Assembly: GCA_002345965.1 (NCBI GenBank)
Contig: DDTF01000018.1
Span: 186,201-250,200, forward strand
Source: Flammeovirgaceae bacterium UBA2371
GTDB lineage: Bacteria; Bacteroidota; Bacteroidia; Cytophagales; Cyclobacteriaceae
Direction of reading: 5' to 3'
Length of the DNA: 64,000 nucleotides
In this document: positions 1 through 9,270 of the stretch, piece after piece
Position numbering within the stretch: the first letter of the stretch is position 1
Layout of the letters: every line of letters starts with the position of its first letter
The notes under the pieces: model-generated
Seen by the model: the letters and a program-made list of their open reading frames with translations, nothing else
The model's database searches: none
What the model was told of the DNA's origin: nothing
Translations under genes and position numbers: made by a program

Positions 1-103
1 CCTTGTCGTAGTTTACCTTAAAGTCAACCTTATCTTTTTGTTTTTGTGCATTGACACAGAAAACAAGCATCAGGAACATGGAAATAGTGAAAAACGTCTT
101 CAT
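1..103 (-). CDS. Exported protein of unknown function, N-terminal fragment (cut by window edge)
   Basis: Only the first 34 codons are inside the window; the gene runs off the left edge. The ATG is at 103-101 on the minus strand. The translation begins MKTFFTISMFLMLVFCVNAQ, a classic Sec signal peptide with an Ala-x-Ala-like end (VNAQ) common in Bacteroidota, followed by a lysine-rich start of the mature protein (KQKDKVDFKVNYDK). No domain can be named from so little. It is divergent from the lipoprotein gene that starts at 245, so the 141 bases between them probably hold both promoters. That it is a real gene is likely from the signal peptide alone; its function is unknown. Confidence 0.6.
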   Translation of the reverse strand, partial: MKTFFTISMFLMLVFCVNAQKQKDKVDFKVNYDK

Positions 104-244
104 ACGGTTTGAATTTGAAATTAGAACTTGAAAGTAGTCATTAATCTCAAAATTGAAAGAAACTGTCTTTTGAATGGTTAAAAGAGGGCCAAGTCCATCC
201 CATTCCGCCACAAATCCATTAACTTTAATTCAATCCTATCAGTC

Positions 245-790
245 ATGAAGGCATCTTTATTGATATTGTTTTGGTCTTTGGTTTTAGTCTCCTGCAAAGA
301 AATATCCTTTGAAGTCCCTCAACCGGCTGGCGTCAAACCATTAACTGAAGTGCCTGTAAATCTGCGAGGACATTATCTATCATACGATGAAAGGACGGGT
401 GAAGAATCGGATACACTGATTATTGAATCGTGGGGTTATCATTTTAAGGATGTAAATGACAACGATTGGTTGGGTAGCGGCCATCTGAGTGATTCATTGG
501 TAGTTAAATTCTATAAGAACTATTATTTCGTCAATTTTAAATCTGAAGGCCAATGGGTACTCAGGCTTGTTCGTCAAAAGCCTTCCGGAGGCCTCGAATT
601 TCTATCAATTGATATTCAGGATGATGCCAAAAGAAAGGAAACCCTGAAAAAAATTTCAAAAAAAATGAAGGTTAAGGAGGTACATCATGGCGATGACACC
701 TTTTATCAGATTGACCCTACACCCGCTCAATTGATGACCCTGATCAAAGAGGGCTACTTTACAGGCCCTGAACTCAGTAAAATAAAGTGA
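245..790 (+). CDS. Hypothetical lipoprotein
   Basis: This 181-residue protein starts with a short hydrophobic segment ending in a good lipobox (LVLVSC, Cys17), so it should be processed by signal peptidase II and anchored in a membrane. The mature part is hydrophilic, with alternating beta-like stretches (residues about 40-110) and a lysine-rich helix (about 128-142, containing LKKISKKMKVKEV). I do not recognise the family. It stands alone: divergent from the cut gene at 1-103 and convergent with the AsmA-like gene. No enzyme motif is visible. The start is the only ATG before the signal sequence. Confidence 0.65.
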   Translation: MKASLLILFWSLVLVSCKEISFEVPQPAGVKPLTEVPVNLRGHYLSYDERTGEESDTLIIESWGYHFKDVNDNDWLGSGHLSDSLVVKFYKNYYFVNFKSEGQWVLRLVRQKPSGGLEFLSIDIQDDAKRKETLKKISKKMKVKEVHHGDDTFYQIDPTPAQLMTLIKEGYFTGPELSKIK

Positions 791-841
791 TGATTTTACA
801 ATCTGTATAATGCATATTGTATACCTGGCTTATGGCCAATT

Positions 842-866
842 TTCCGGGAGCACAATGCCACCGGAA
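842..866. terminator. Weak hairpin between convergent genes
   Basis: A perfect 6-base inverted repeat (TTCCGG at 842-847, CCGGAA at 861-866) lies between the stops of the lipoprotein (790) and the AsmA-like gene (930). A short TTTT run follows on the plus strand. The loop is 13 bases, so this is a weak terminator candidate supported mainly by its position. Confidence 0.3.
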
Positions 867-929
867 GTTTTACCCGGTTTACGATCTCTTCCTAAGCAAG
901 TGGCTTGAAAACAAACAATAAACAAAACG

Positions 930-3902
930 TTAGTTCTTTTTCTTCTTTAATAAGCTATTCAGTTTGTTTTGAAGTTGATCCACTGGAGTTTTGGTTGAGT
1001 CTTTAGGCTGCCCAGCCTGTGCCTGGGTAGAGTCCGGTTTATTTCCTTTCAGCAAATTATTCACAATGTCTTTAGGGTCTGTTCCTTTAATCGCTTCTTG
1101 CACCGCCTCCTTTGTCTTTTCTTGAACTACATTCGTGATCGCCTCCTTCACTTGCTGTTTTTGTTCTTGCATTACCAGTTTGGTTTTAGGGTCATTGTAG
1201 GTACCTCCTACTCCAATGGTAACAGGAATTTCTGATGTTGAATTATTACTTCCGGTGTTTTGGTTGATAAATCCCTGCAACTGCCCTCCCAGTTTTCCTG
1301 CAGGCACATTCATCTTTAAGGAGTAATCTATTGTTCCATCAAGACCAGTACTGCCCGAAACGGTAGTGGTATAGCTACCAAACTTTACATCAAACGGCTG
1401 AACACTTAGCCTTCCATTATTGATATTAGCCGACATCAATACATCTTTCAAAGTCACTTTATCACTGTCCTCTAATTTAGTCAGGGATGTAACTCCTGCA
1501 ACTAATTTAGATTGGGTAAGTGCTGCCTGTGCTATTTTTATCAATCCACCTCCATTGACAGTTGCCATATTGGGCATCATGGTTGGCAGCAACTCCCCGC
1601 TAATCTTAAAGTCGGTGCTAAAGTCTCCGTTGACAAGGCCTGCAATAGGTGCATAGGTTTTTACCACTGAGAAAGAACTTGCCGCTTGCTGAATCGCCAA
1701 GCTTTCAATTTTTAAATTCATATCGTACTTGGGATGAGCGATGTCCTTGGTATTATAGGTTCCAGACATTTGAAATGTGCCTCCCAGCATACTGAATTTA
1801 AGGGCATTAAGATTGGCTATTCCATCTTTCACAATGATATCACCGGATGCGTTGGTTATGGTGTAGTCCATCATTTTGGCAGTCTTAACTGCTGTATGCA
1901 ATATAAAATCTATATTGTTCGGCACTGGTATTACTCCAAAAGCCTCCTCTGTGGTTGTTGTCGTTGTTTCCTCAGTGTCTGTCATGAACTCATTCAGGTC
2001 AAGTAGGTTTGATTTAAAAACTACGTTGCCTTTAATGGTTTCATTTTGCGAAAACAGGTAGGGGATATAGTTACTTACTGAACCATCCACCGCAAAATCA
2101 CTTTTGCCGATGGTACCCATTGTGTTTTTCAGCTCAATTTTCTTTGGATCAAATACCATTTGCGCCTGACTGATAGTAACTGCGTACGGAAGATCTTTAG
2201 AGGTATACTTGAAGTTTTCAAGTGATGCGGTGCCGCTTGTCGGCAATCGATCGTATCGCTGTGCATCCACATCAGACATTTTACCTTTGGTTTGAATATC
2301 CGCTTTCACTTTTCCGGCCAATGACATCCCTTCAATCGGAAATATTTTTGTCATCTTTTCAAGGTCTATTCCTCCATTTGCTTTGATGTCCCAGTTGTAG
2401 TCATCCAGATTTTGAATGATCATGGAAGCAACAAATTTTTCGCCATCCATCAATAGCGACAAGTCTTTTACATCAATAGTGGTCTCAGCCATTTTACCAG
2501 ATGAGTTTTTCACTGTGGAAGTAAACTGCATATTTTCTATTGGTAGCGGGAATTCGCTGGACTTCACATAGCCATCTTTTAATGACATCGCTACATCCAT
2601 GGCAGGAATAATTTTCCTGATGCTGTCATAAACACCTTTGGCAGATGCGTCAATGGAAAATGATCCTTTCATTTCAAGCCCTTCCATCGGAAACATTTTA
2701 TTCAGTTCAGCCAGGTTCAGTCGCGCCTTTACATTGCCATCCATTTTATAATTCTTGAGATTTTCAATCAACATACGCGCGTCAACAGGATTATTTCCAA
2801 ACTCAAGATGCAGCTTTTTCAAATCGACAACGGTATTGTCAATCACTCCATCCTTATTGTCAACAAACAAATCAAGGTTGATGTTTTTAATGGCAGAAGG
2901 CAGGTCAGGATACTTAAACATTGCTTCTTCCACTTTCACAGCCAGATTGAAAGCTGGCATTTGATTGTCGCTATAGCTTCCTTTCACCATACCAGCAAAA
3001 GTTACGTTTCCGTTAGTCTCAATGCTACCAAAGTCCTTGGTGTACATTCCAGGTACCAATGACAATAAGCTTTTGAATGTGCTCTCCTCTGTTTTATAGG
3101 TAATGTCCATGTCGTAGCTGTTGTCATTCATTTTGAACCACCCATCAAAAGCCAATCCGAAATCATTCAACTTTGCTGAATTTTCCTTGAAAGTGTATTT
3201 TGTATACTCTTCACTGATCTGCATCACCATATCAGCAGTAAGCACTTTATTAGTAATGTATTCAATGCCATCAAATGTGACAGAAAGGGAATCCGAACTG
3301 GTTTTGGTATTCAGGTCAAATTCCTTTTCATTGAAATCACCATTGCCGGTATGGTTGAGTCCCTTCATGCTCATCGCAAAAGGAATGGACTTATCATCGT
3401 AAGAAATATCTCCATCTACTATTTGCCAATGGTCTATTCCAAATGAAAATGTCCCACTCCCCTCCTCCTCCACGGCAACAGTATCCGTTGAGGGGTGCGT
3501 GATGTCCCAGTTGGCTCTGCCATCTGCCAAAACCCTAATGTTAATTTGAGGCCTAATAAGGGTAATTCCTTTCAGCCTAAGCTCATCTCCAAACAGAAGG
3601 TCTTTGAGATTTACTTCCACCTCTAATCGCTCTACTACAAAAAGTGGCACCCCTTCAAAAGGAGCTCTGTTAAAAACACCTAATTCACTGATCACCGCAG
3701 TAGCATTTGGAAAATTTTTGAACAACGTAAGATCAAAATGGTCCACATCAAAAATCACATCAGCGTTTATGGTACTTGAAATCTCCTTGTCGATAGCCGC
3801 TTTGATGTCGTCTTTAAAGACAATAGGTACAATAATGGCTGTTGCCAAAACAAGGATTAGAATAACCCCTAAACCAATCAGTAACTTCTTAATGATTTTC
3901 AT
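930..3902 (-). CDS. AsmA-like outer-membrane biogenesis protein
   Basis: The 990-residue protein has one N-terminal membrane anchor (about residues 7-29, KKLLIGLGVILILVLATAII) and then a long, beta-rich, repetitive periplasmic region, the layout of the AsmA/TamB/YhdP superfamily. Typical AsmA signals are the N-terminal block with VDHFDLTLFKNFPNATAVIS and LRLKGITLIRPQINIRV, and near the C-terminus a segment on basal function (LKDVLMSANINNGRLSVQPF, about 835-855) followed by GLDGTIDYSLKMNVP. Family members are inner-membrane proteins that form a hydrophobic groove and are thought to pass phospholipid towards the outer membrane. The last 90 residues are a Gln/Lys-rich low-complexity tail (KEAITNVVQEKTKEAVQEAI, ending LLKKKKN). 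It appears monocistronic. Family assignment is firm; its cargo is not shown by the sequence. Confidence 0.88.
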   Translation of the reverse strand: MKIIKKLLIGLGVILILVLATAIIVPIVFKDDIKAAIDKEISSTINADVIFDVDHFDLTLFKNFPNATAVISELGVFNRAPFEGVPLFVVERLEVEVNLKDLLFGDELRLKGITLIRPQINIRVLADGRANWDITHPSTDTVAVEEEGSGTFSFGIDHWQIVDGDISYDDKSIPFAMSMKGLNHTGNGDFNEKEFDLNTKTSSDSLSVTFDGIEYITNKVLTADMVMQISEEYTKYTFKENSAKLNDFGLAFDGWFKMNDNSYDMDITYKTEESTFKSLLSLVPGMYTKDFGSIETNGNVTFAGMVKGSYSDNQMPAFNLAVKVEEAMFKYPDLPSAIKNINLDLFVDNKDGVIDNTVVDLKKLHLEFGNNPVDARMLIENLKNYKMDGNVKARLNLAELNKMFPMEGLEMKGSFSIDASAKGVYDSIRKIIPAMDVAMSLKDGYVKSSEFPLPIENMQFTSTVKNSSGKMAETTIDVKDLSLLMDGEKFVASMIIQNLDDYNWDIKANGGIDLEKMTKIFPIEGMSLAGKVKADIQTKGKMSDVDAQRYDRLPTSGTASLENFKYTSKDLPYAVTISQAQMVFDPKKIELKNTMGTIGKSDFAVDGSVSNYIPYLFSQNETIKGNVVFKSNLLDLNEFMTDTEETTTTTTEEAFGVIPVPNNIDFILHTAVKTAKMMDYTITNASGDIIVKDGIANLNALKFSMLGGTFQMSGTYNTKDIAHPKYDMNLKIESLAIQQAASSFSVVKTYAPIAGLVNGDFSTDFKISGELLPTMMPNMATVNGGGLIKIAQAALTQSKLVAGVTSLTKLEDSDKVTLKDVLMSANINNGRLSVQPFDVKFGSYTTTVSGSTGLDGTIDYSLKMNVPAGKLGGQLQGFINQNTGSNNSTSEIPVTIGVGGTYNDPKTKLVMQEQKQQVKEAITNVVQEKTKEAVQEAIKGTDPKDIVNNLLKGNKPDSTQAQAGQPKDSTKTPVDQLQNKLNSLLKKKKN

Positions 3903-4049
3903 TTTTCTTGATAGTTTTCTTTAATCTCCAACCTTGCACCCTGCTTTTCGGTGGGTTTAGAACTGTAAAATTAGTAAATCTGTTCTTGGGCACTATACCA
4001 CAAAAAGTGTGCAGCATTCTTTTAACGATACTTTAATTTAAAACGTGCT

Positions 4050-5483
4050 TCAAAGCCACCTTAAGATGGGCTCAATGAGGGCTTTCATCCGGTTTGTAAA
4101 CGGAGGATAAAAAAAATAAGAAAGCGCAAACCCTCTTTTTTGCTTTAAAACGGGCTTTTCATTGGAGAATGCTAAAAAACCATAATATCCATGAGACTTG
4201 CCTATACCGCTGTTGTTTACCCCTCCGAAAGGGAGGTTTGGGTGCGTAAACTGGAGCACGCAATCATTGATACAGACAGATCCTGCTGAGGTTTGCTGCA
4301 GTACTGCTTCTCTGAACTTCTTATCACTTCCAAAAAAATACAAAGCCAATGGTTTGGGTTTACTATTGATCACCTTAATCACTTCGCTTTCCTCTTTGTA
4401 GGTAACTACCGGCAAGATAGGCCCAAAAATCTCTTCCATCATTACCCGGGCATTCAATGGCACATCAGATATTATTACTGGATGAAAAAACCGGGGGGCC
4501 TTCCTAATCTCTCCTGACAATTCTAGCTTACCTCCCTTTTCTATCGCGTCTTGCATTAAATCATTCAGTCGGTCAAAATGGCGCTCGTTAATCACCCTGC
4601 CATAAGAAGATGCCTTTTCAGAAATTTGGCCCTCCTCTCCAAACAACTTATTCACCTGGGATTTTAATTCAGTGATTAGTTTATTCTTGATGCCTTCCTC
4701 TACGAGGATGTAATCTGGTGCAATACAAGTTTGTCCGTTGTTCAGGAATTTGCCAAAAGCAATCCGCTTGGCTGTGTCTTTAATATTGGCTGATTTGTGC
4801 ACAACACAAGGAGACTTTCCTCCCAACTCCAAAGTGACTGAAGTAAGGTTTTCGGCAGCTGCCTTCATCACTATTTTGCCAACCCCAGGGCTCCCGGTGA
4901 AAAATATATGATCAAAAGGCATGGCCAATATCTCTGTAGCCAATTCCTTTCCACCTTGCATTACCATTACTTCATCCTCAAACACTTCATCGACCATTTC
5001 GGCAATTAGCTTTGATGTGTTGGGGGTGTCTTCTGAGGGTTTCAACAAGGCCGCATTTCCTGCAGCCAAACAGGACACAAGTGGGCCAACACTTAAATTA
5101 AAAGGAAAATTCCACGGTGAAATAATAAGACAAACGCCTTTTGGTTCATACCTAATTTCCGACCGTGTGCCCAGGTAGGTAATTGTTGCGTCTACTTTGG
5201 TGGGTCGCATCCACTGATCAAGATGGGTAAGCGCCTGTTTTATCTCCCCGGTCACGGGATAAATTTCCGTCACATCTACCTCAACCCCTGGTTTTTGAAA
5301 ATCTTTATAAACAGCCGCTTTAATGCGATCGCGGTTTTTCATGATCCACTGCAGGAGTTTCTTTAATCTTTTTCTTCTATTGTCGATAGAAGCATAATTC
5401 ACAACAGCCCTTTTTTGAGATAAGGCTTCGAATGCATCTTTGGCGTTTGGCAACTCCACCTTTATTTCGGTATCAACTGGCAT
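4050..5483 (-). CDS. Aldehyde dehydrogenase (ALDH3-like)
   Basis: The 477-residue protein has all the marks of an NAD(P)-dependent aldehyde dehydrogenase: the conserved Asn in ISPWNFPF (N125), the cofactor loop FFTGSPGVGK (about 195-203), the general base Glu in LELGGKSP (E219) and the nucleophilic Cys in NNGQTCIAPD (C253). The length and the C-terminal extension (residues 430-477, hydrophobic, ending in ALIEPILRWL) resemble the ALDH3 class that oxidises fatty or aromatic aldehydes, and the tail could touch the membrane. There is no signal peptide, so it acts in the cytosol. It stands alone on the minus strand, divergent from the gene at 5593. The exact substrate cannot be read from the sequence. 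Confidence 0.92.
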   Translation of the reverse strand: MPVDTEIKVELPNAKDAFEALSQKRAVVNYASIDNRRKRLKKLLQWIMKNRDRIKAAVYKDFQKPGVEVDVTEIYPVTGEIKQALTHLDQWMRPTKVDATITYLGTRSEIRYEPKGVCLIISPWNFPFNLSVGPLVSCLAAGNAALLKPSEDTPNTSKLIAEMVDEVFEDEVMVMQGGKELATEILAMPFDHIFFTGSPGVGKIVMKAAAENLTSVTLELGGKSPCVVHKSANIKDTAKRIAFGKFLNNGQTCIAPDYILVEEGIKNKLITELKSQVNKLFGEEGQISEKASSYGRVINERHFDRLNDLMQDAIEKGGKLELSGEIRKAPRFFHPVIISDVPLNARVMMEEIFGPILPVVTYKEESEVIKVINSKPKPLALYFFGSDKKFREAVLQQTSAGSVCINDCVLQFTHPNLPFGGVNNSGIGKSHGYYGFLAFSNEKPVLKQKRGFALSYFFYPPFTNRMKALIEPILRWL

Positions 5484-5592
5484 ACTTCAATCTATACATT
5501 TTTTACAAATGCAATTCCAAATGTTAAGATAATGTTATGAGTCTTGTTTCAATATTACCGGAATGTTAATTTTAGCTATAAACAATTCTGAA

Positions 5593-6363
5593 ATGCGTGT
5601 TTGGGTAGTCCTTGTGTGGTTTCTTTTTTCCGGCTTAGCTGCAAGCGGCCAAGCTAATCTTTTAACGTGCTATGCACTCACTGATGGCAAAGGAATAGAT
5701 GAAAACATTAAGAAAATAGAGAACCTGATCAACAAACTGGATACAAAAGCGAAGAAATCAGACAGACAATTTCTAAAAAACGTATTCAATCTCACACACA
5801 GACAATTTTTGAAAGAGTATGATCAGTATGCTGGATTTGGTGACATATTCAAGGATGGCCGATATGATTGCCTCACCGCCACCGCACTTTACAGCGTTCT
5901 TTTGAGTGAGCTTGGATATCAGCATACCATCATTGAAACCAATTTTCACATATTTCTGCTGGTAGCCTCAGCAGAAGGAAAAGTTTTGATGGAATCTACA
6001 GATCCACTTGGTGGTTTTGAGTACCGGCAGAACAAAATAGAAGATAGAATAAAAGCATATAAAGCTGATCAGGAATCCGCCAGCAAGAACGGTTATTCAT
6101 ATAGTTATAACCTCTTTGAAGAAGTTTCACCTCAAGAACTTAACGGGCTTTTGTACTATAATCAATGTGTTAAAGCTTTCAACCAACAGCAATGGGGAAA
6201 AGCCATAGAGAACCTAGAGTCTGCCAAGCTGTTTTATAATTCCCCCAGAATTGTAGAGATGGAAAACTTACTAGTTACCATTATAGCCTCCGTAGAGTTA
6301 GAGAAAGTACAACAAGCTACCCCTTCCGGTAGCACTCAGCGCATTGCACAAAACAATAAATAG
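5593..6363 (+). CDS. Exported transglutaminase-like / tetratricopeptide-like protein
   Basis: I choose the ATG at 5593 because it puts MRVWVVLVWFLFSGLAASGQ, a clean signal peptide, at the N-terminus; the in-frame ATG at 5563 only adds ten untypical residues. The 256-residue product has a segment with Cys in GRYDCLTATALYSVLLSELGY followed by NFHIFLLV and a later ESTDPLGG, the Cys-His-Asp order of transglutaminase-like folds. The C-terminal 80 residues (LLYYNQCVKAFNQQQWGKAIENLESAKLFY) look like a single TPR. The likely reading is a periplasmic papain-like or transglutaminase-like protein, but activity is unproven. It is convergent with the OmpA gene, with only 4 bases between stops. Confidence 0.6.
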   Translation: MRVWVVLVWFLFSGLAASGQANLLTCYALTDGKGIDENIKKIENLINKLDTKAKKSDRQFLKNVFNLTHRQFLKEYDQYAGFGDIFKDGRYDCLTATALYSVLLSELGYQHTIIETNFHIFLLVASAEGKVLMESTDPLGGFEYRQNKIEDRIKAYKADQESASKNGYSYSYNLFEEVSPQELNGLLYYNQCVKAFNQQQWGKAIENLESAKLFYNSPRIVEMENLLVTIIASVELEKVQQATPSGSTQRIAQNNK

Positions 6364-6367
6364 TAAG

Positions 6368-7084
6368 TTAGTTCTTAAGAATCCTTAATTCCACTCGCCT
6401 GTTGAGCCGGTGTGCTTCTTCAGTATTTTCGTTTGATATTGGAGCTGTGCCTCCATAAGCCTTCGTCTTAACTCTTGATTTAGGTATTTTTTTAGATACC
6501 AAATAATCTTTTACGGCATTTACTCGCGATTCAGATAGTTTCAAATTGGCTCTTGGATCTCCGCGTGTATCGGTGTGTCCCTCCAGCTGAATAATCATCT
6601 TTGGGTTTTGATTGATCATCAGCACAACTTTATCCAACTCCGCGTAAGAGTTGGCGCTGATCTTTGCGCGACCCTGTTCAAAAATCAATTCCTTCAGCAC
6701 CAGCACCTTTCCCTCCGTATGTGTTTCGTGGGCCACATCCACCGCACCTTTGGGCAACCCCAACTCTATATCTTGCAACACGAGGCGTTCTGCATTGGCT
6801 TCTGAAGGGTCCAGCATGTACTTGGACGGTTCATATCCAGGCGCCTCAACCGTTATCGAATAACGTTCTTTATCAAACAAAGGAAAACGATAGCTGCTGC
6901 CTCTTAAAGTACCCACCACACCACCATAAGGCAGACTTTGATAAGAAATGACTGCCTCCACAGGCTCTTTGGTTTCGGCACTCGTTATTTTGCCTACAGC
7001 ATACACAAGTGTGTCTGCATTTTGTGCATAGCTTAAGTTGGTCAATCCTGTAGTAATCCAAAGTATTAGAAGAATTCTTTTCAT
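6368..7084 (-). CDS. OmpA-family peptidoglycan-binding protein
   Basis: The 238-residue protein has a signal peptide (MKRILLILWITTGLTNLSYAQ), a carboxypeptidase-regulatory-like or transthyretin-like beta domain (about residues 28-110, AVGKITSAETKEPVEAVISY) and a C-terminal OmpA domain (about 125-238). The OmpA domain shows the usual peptidoglycan-contacting signature: QLEGHTDTRGD, LSESRVNAVKDYL and LNRRVELRIL. It should sit in the periplasm, linked to the outer membrane, and bind diaminopimelate. The neighbouring upstream gene (7112-9142) has the same last two domains, so the two look like a duplicated pair in one transcript (27 bases between them). It lacks the N-terminal 8-stranded barrel of classical OmpA. 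Confidence 0.88.
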   Translation of the reverse strand: MKRILLILWITTGLTNLSYAQNADTLVYAVGKITSAETKEPVEAVISYQSLPYGGVVGTLRGSSYRFPLFDKERYSITVEAPGYEPSKYMLDPSEANAERLVLQDIELGLPKGAVDVAHETHTEGKVLVLKELIFEQGRAKISANSYAELDKVVLMINQNPKMIIQLEGHTDTRGDPRANLKLSESRVNAVKDYLVSKKIPKSRVKTKAYGGTAPISNENTEEAHRLNRRVELRILKN

Positions 7085-7111
7085 TTGCGATTGTTACAGT
7101 ATCCTTTTCTG

Positions 7112-9142
7112 TTAGAGTTTCAAGATTTTAAATTCTACTCTTCTGTTCTTTCTTCTGCCCTCCTTGGTCTCATTAGACTCTACTGGTTTAGTCTCTCCGA
7201 AGAAAGTAACCTTTATTCTGTCTTTCGATACACCATTCTCAGTCAAATAACGTACCACAGACTTCGCTCTTCTCTCTGATAGCCCCATATTATAAGCTTC
7301 CGGTCCAGTGGCATCTGCGTGTCCTGAGATTTCAACTTCAAGAGTTGCCCTTTCGCCCATCAATTTCACAATCCTGTTCAGCTCGGGGAATGATTCAGGC
7401 TTCAGTGTAGCCATATCGAAGTCAAAGAAAATATTGTTAAGATTGATCATTGCGTCAGGCTCAATCTTGGCTACTTCAATCGGCTCCAAGCGCAAATCTT
7501 GAGTTTTTGTTACTCCATCTTTAGTTACATCCCTCAAGTCAAGATTTTGATTGGAAGAAATGTGTCCCTCCGCTTCTGCCCTTACACCATACAATTGACC
7601 ACCCGGTAAAAGTATTTCATATTCTCCAGTCTCTGGGTTCGATTGCGCAACCCCCACTTCCGTGCCATCCGGTAATCTTTCATAAATGATTTTTGCAGAA
7701 ATTGGTTTTCCCGTTTTTGCGTCAATCAGTTTTCCTCTCACAACTACTGTGGGCTCAGGACTCATGAATACCGGCAACTTCACACGATAAACATCCGCAT
7801 TATCCAACGCTACTTCTCGTGAGTAATAAGCAAATTCACTTGTTGCCGGAATGTTGAAAAACAAATCATTTAATTTAGTATTGATATCTGGCCCCATATT
7901 TTCCGGTTCCGACCAATTGGTCCAGGTGTCATCAAGGCGTTTAGTCATGTACACATCGCTGCCACCGTATCCGCTGAACCCATTAGAAGAGAAATACAAT
8001 GTTTTATTATCAGACGCGAGGAATGGCGCAGACTCTTCTCCAGCCGTATTGAGCATATCGCCCAGATTCAGCGGGCTGGTCCAGGTGCTATCATTCTTTT
8101 GAAAACTTACGTAAAGATCTCTGTCTCCTCTGGAGTCTTCACGTTCTACTGACATAAGCAGTGCAGTACGTGTATTGGCCATGAAATAGTTGGCCTTCTC
8201 GTTGAAGTTATAATCATTCTCAATATTGAGTGCCTTTGGTGTAGACCATGATCCATTCATGTTGTCGCTCACCGATACTCCTGCAGTCATTTTGCCATTC
8301 TCTCCGTATTTATTGCCCAACAGAATGATCACTGATTTGCCATCAGGCGTTGCAGAAACTGCATTGATAAAATTGGGATTTTCATTGTTGAATTTGGGCC
8401 CCATATTCTTGGCAAGTGTCCACTTTCCGTCAGCGCCAAGCTCAGAATACCATATATCTTCTTTGTCAGTTACACCTCCTATATTTTCAGGATGGTTTCT
8501 TCTGCTGAAATACAATGTTTTTCCATCAGGAGAAAGCAATGGGTTAAGCTCACTGAAATCACTATTTACAGCTTCATCCAAGCGCTCCACGATAAGACCT
8601 TTGCTAAGCAATTCGGGAACTGAGATATCTGCTATAATGGGATATTGGGAATCAGAGATGGCTACTGCGTCAATAGAAAAATAATCTGGCAGGGCAGCTC
8701 CATCAAATTCTAACTTAACAGCAGTGACTTTATAGGCTGTTTTTTCAACAAAAACGTTCAGCATTCTTCCCTGAAGCGGAATGGCCATTGGATTAAAAGT
8801 ATGTACCAAGTACTCTTTGTCCTGCTGATCGTAAAGATATACTTTGTACAAACCGCTTGGGTTGTGCGATTCTGCAATTGCTATCTGTTGGATTTGGATT
8901 GGATTGTCATAACCAATCTTTATAAACTCTTTGCGTTTTGGTTTATCGGGTGTCCAGGCATTTGGATTTTGTCCTCCGGCAGGTAATACATTGGGCTTGC
9001 CTAATATTTGCTTTGCTCCATACTGTACCGGGGTGAGTTCAGATGAAAAATCGATCACTTTTGACCCCCATTGAACTACCTGAGAATTGGCAATACCTTG
9101 AGTGACAAGGACAAAAGTTGCTATTAGAAGTATTCTATTCAT
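7112..9142 (-). CDS. PD40 beta-propeller / OmpA-family protein (PorE-like architecture)
   Basis: The 676-residue exported protein (signal peptide ending IANSQ) has four visible parts: an N-terminal beta-sandwich resembling a discoidin-like domain (about 20-170); WD40-like PD40 repeats (about 190-450, with repeats such as NPLLSPDGKTLYFSRR and SAPFLASDNKTLYFSSNGF); a regulatory-like domain (VVRGKLIDAKTGKPISAKII, about 463-545); and a C-terminal OmpA domain (about 560-676, EISGHADATGPEAYNMGLSE, ending in RRKNRRVEFKIL). The propeller-regulatory-OmpA order matches that of the type IX secretion component PorE, but PorE also has TPRs and a lipobox, which are absent here. It is followed by the shorter OmpA protein. 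Periplasmic peptidoglycan binding is well supported; a link to type IX secretion is only a possibility. Confidence 0.85.
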   Translation of the reverse strand: MNRILLIATFVLVTQGIANSQVVQWGSKVIDFSSELTPVQYGAKQILGKPNVLPAGGQNPNAWTPDKPKRKEFIKIGYDNPIQIQQIAIAESHNPSGLYKVYLYDQQDKEYLVHTFNPMAIPLQGRMLNVFVEKTAYKVTAVKLEFDGAALPDYFSIDAVAISDSQYPIIADISVPELLSKGLIVERLDEAVNSDFSELNPLLSPDGKTLYFSRRNHPENIGGVTDKEDIWYSELGADGKWTLAKNMGPKFNNENPNFINAVSATPDGKSVIILLGNKYGENGKMTAGVSVSDNMNGSWSTPKALNIENDYNFNEKANYFMANTRTALLMSVEREDSRGDRDLYVSFQKNDSTWTSPLNLGDMLNTAGEESAPFLASDNKTLYFSSNGFSGYGGSDVYMTKRLDDTWTNWSEPENMGPDINTKLNDLFFNIPATSEFAYYSREVALDNADVYRVKLPVFMSPEPTVVVRGKLIDAKTGKPISAKIIYERLPDGTEVGVAQSNPETGEYEILLPGGQLYGVRAEAEGHISSNQNLDLRDVTKDGVTKTQDLRLEPIEVAKIEPDAMINLNNIFFDFDMATLKPESFPELNRIVKLMGERATLEVEISGHADATGPEAYNMGLSERRAKSVVRYLTENGVSKDRIKVTFFGETKPVESNETKEGRRKNRRVEFKILKL

Positions 9143-9173
9143 GAAAATGCTCGGACAATCCCGATTTAAAAAT

Positions 9174-9204
9174 TAAACATACCTAAAAATTTAAAAACGG
9201 AAAA
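9174..9204 (-). promoter_or_regulatory. Possible Bacteroidota-type promoter of the PD40/OmpA gene
   Basis: On the minus strand the string TATGTTTA (9181-9174) matches the -7 consensus TAnnTTTG except at the last base. A TTTT (9204-9201), one base off the -33 consensus TTTG, lies exactly 19 bases upstream. It sits 32 bases before the start codon at 9142. The region is very AT-rich, so a chance match is possible. Confidence 0.33.
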
Positions 9205-9270
9205 AATAATACACCAATAACAAAGTGTCCAATCTTGCAAATTTGGCTAAAAACGGTGGTTAAACCATCA

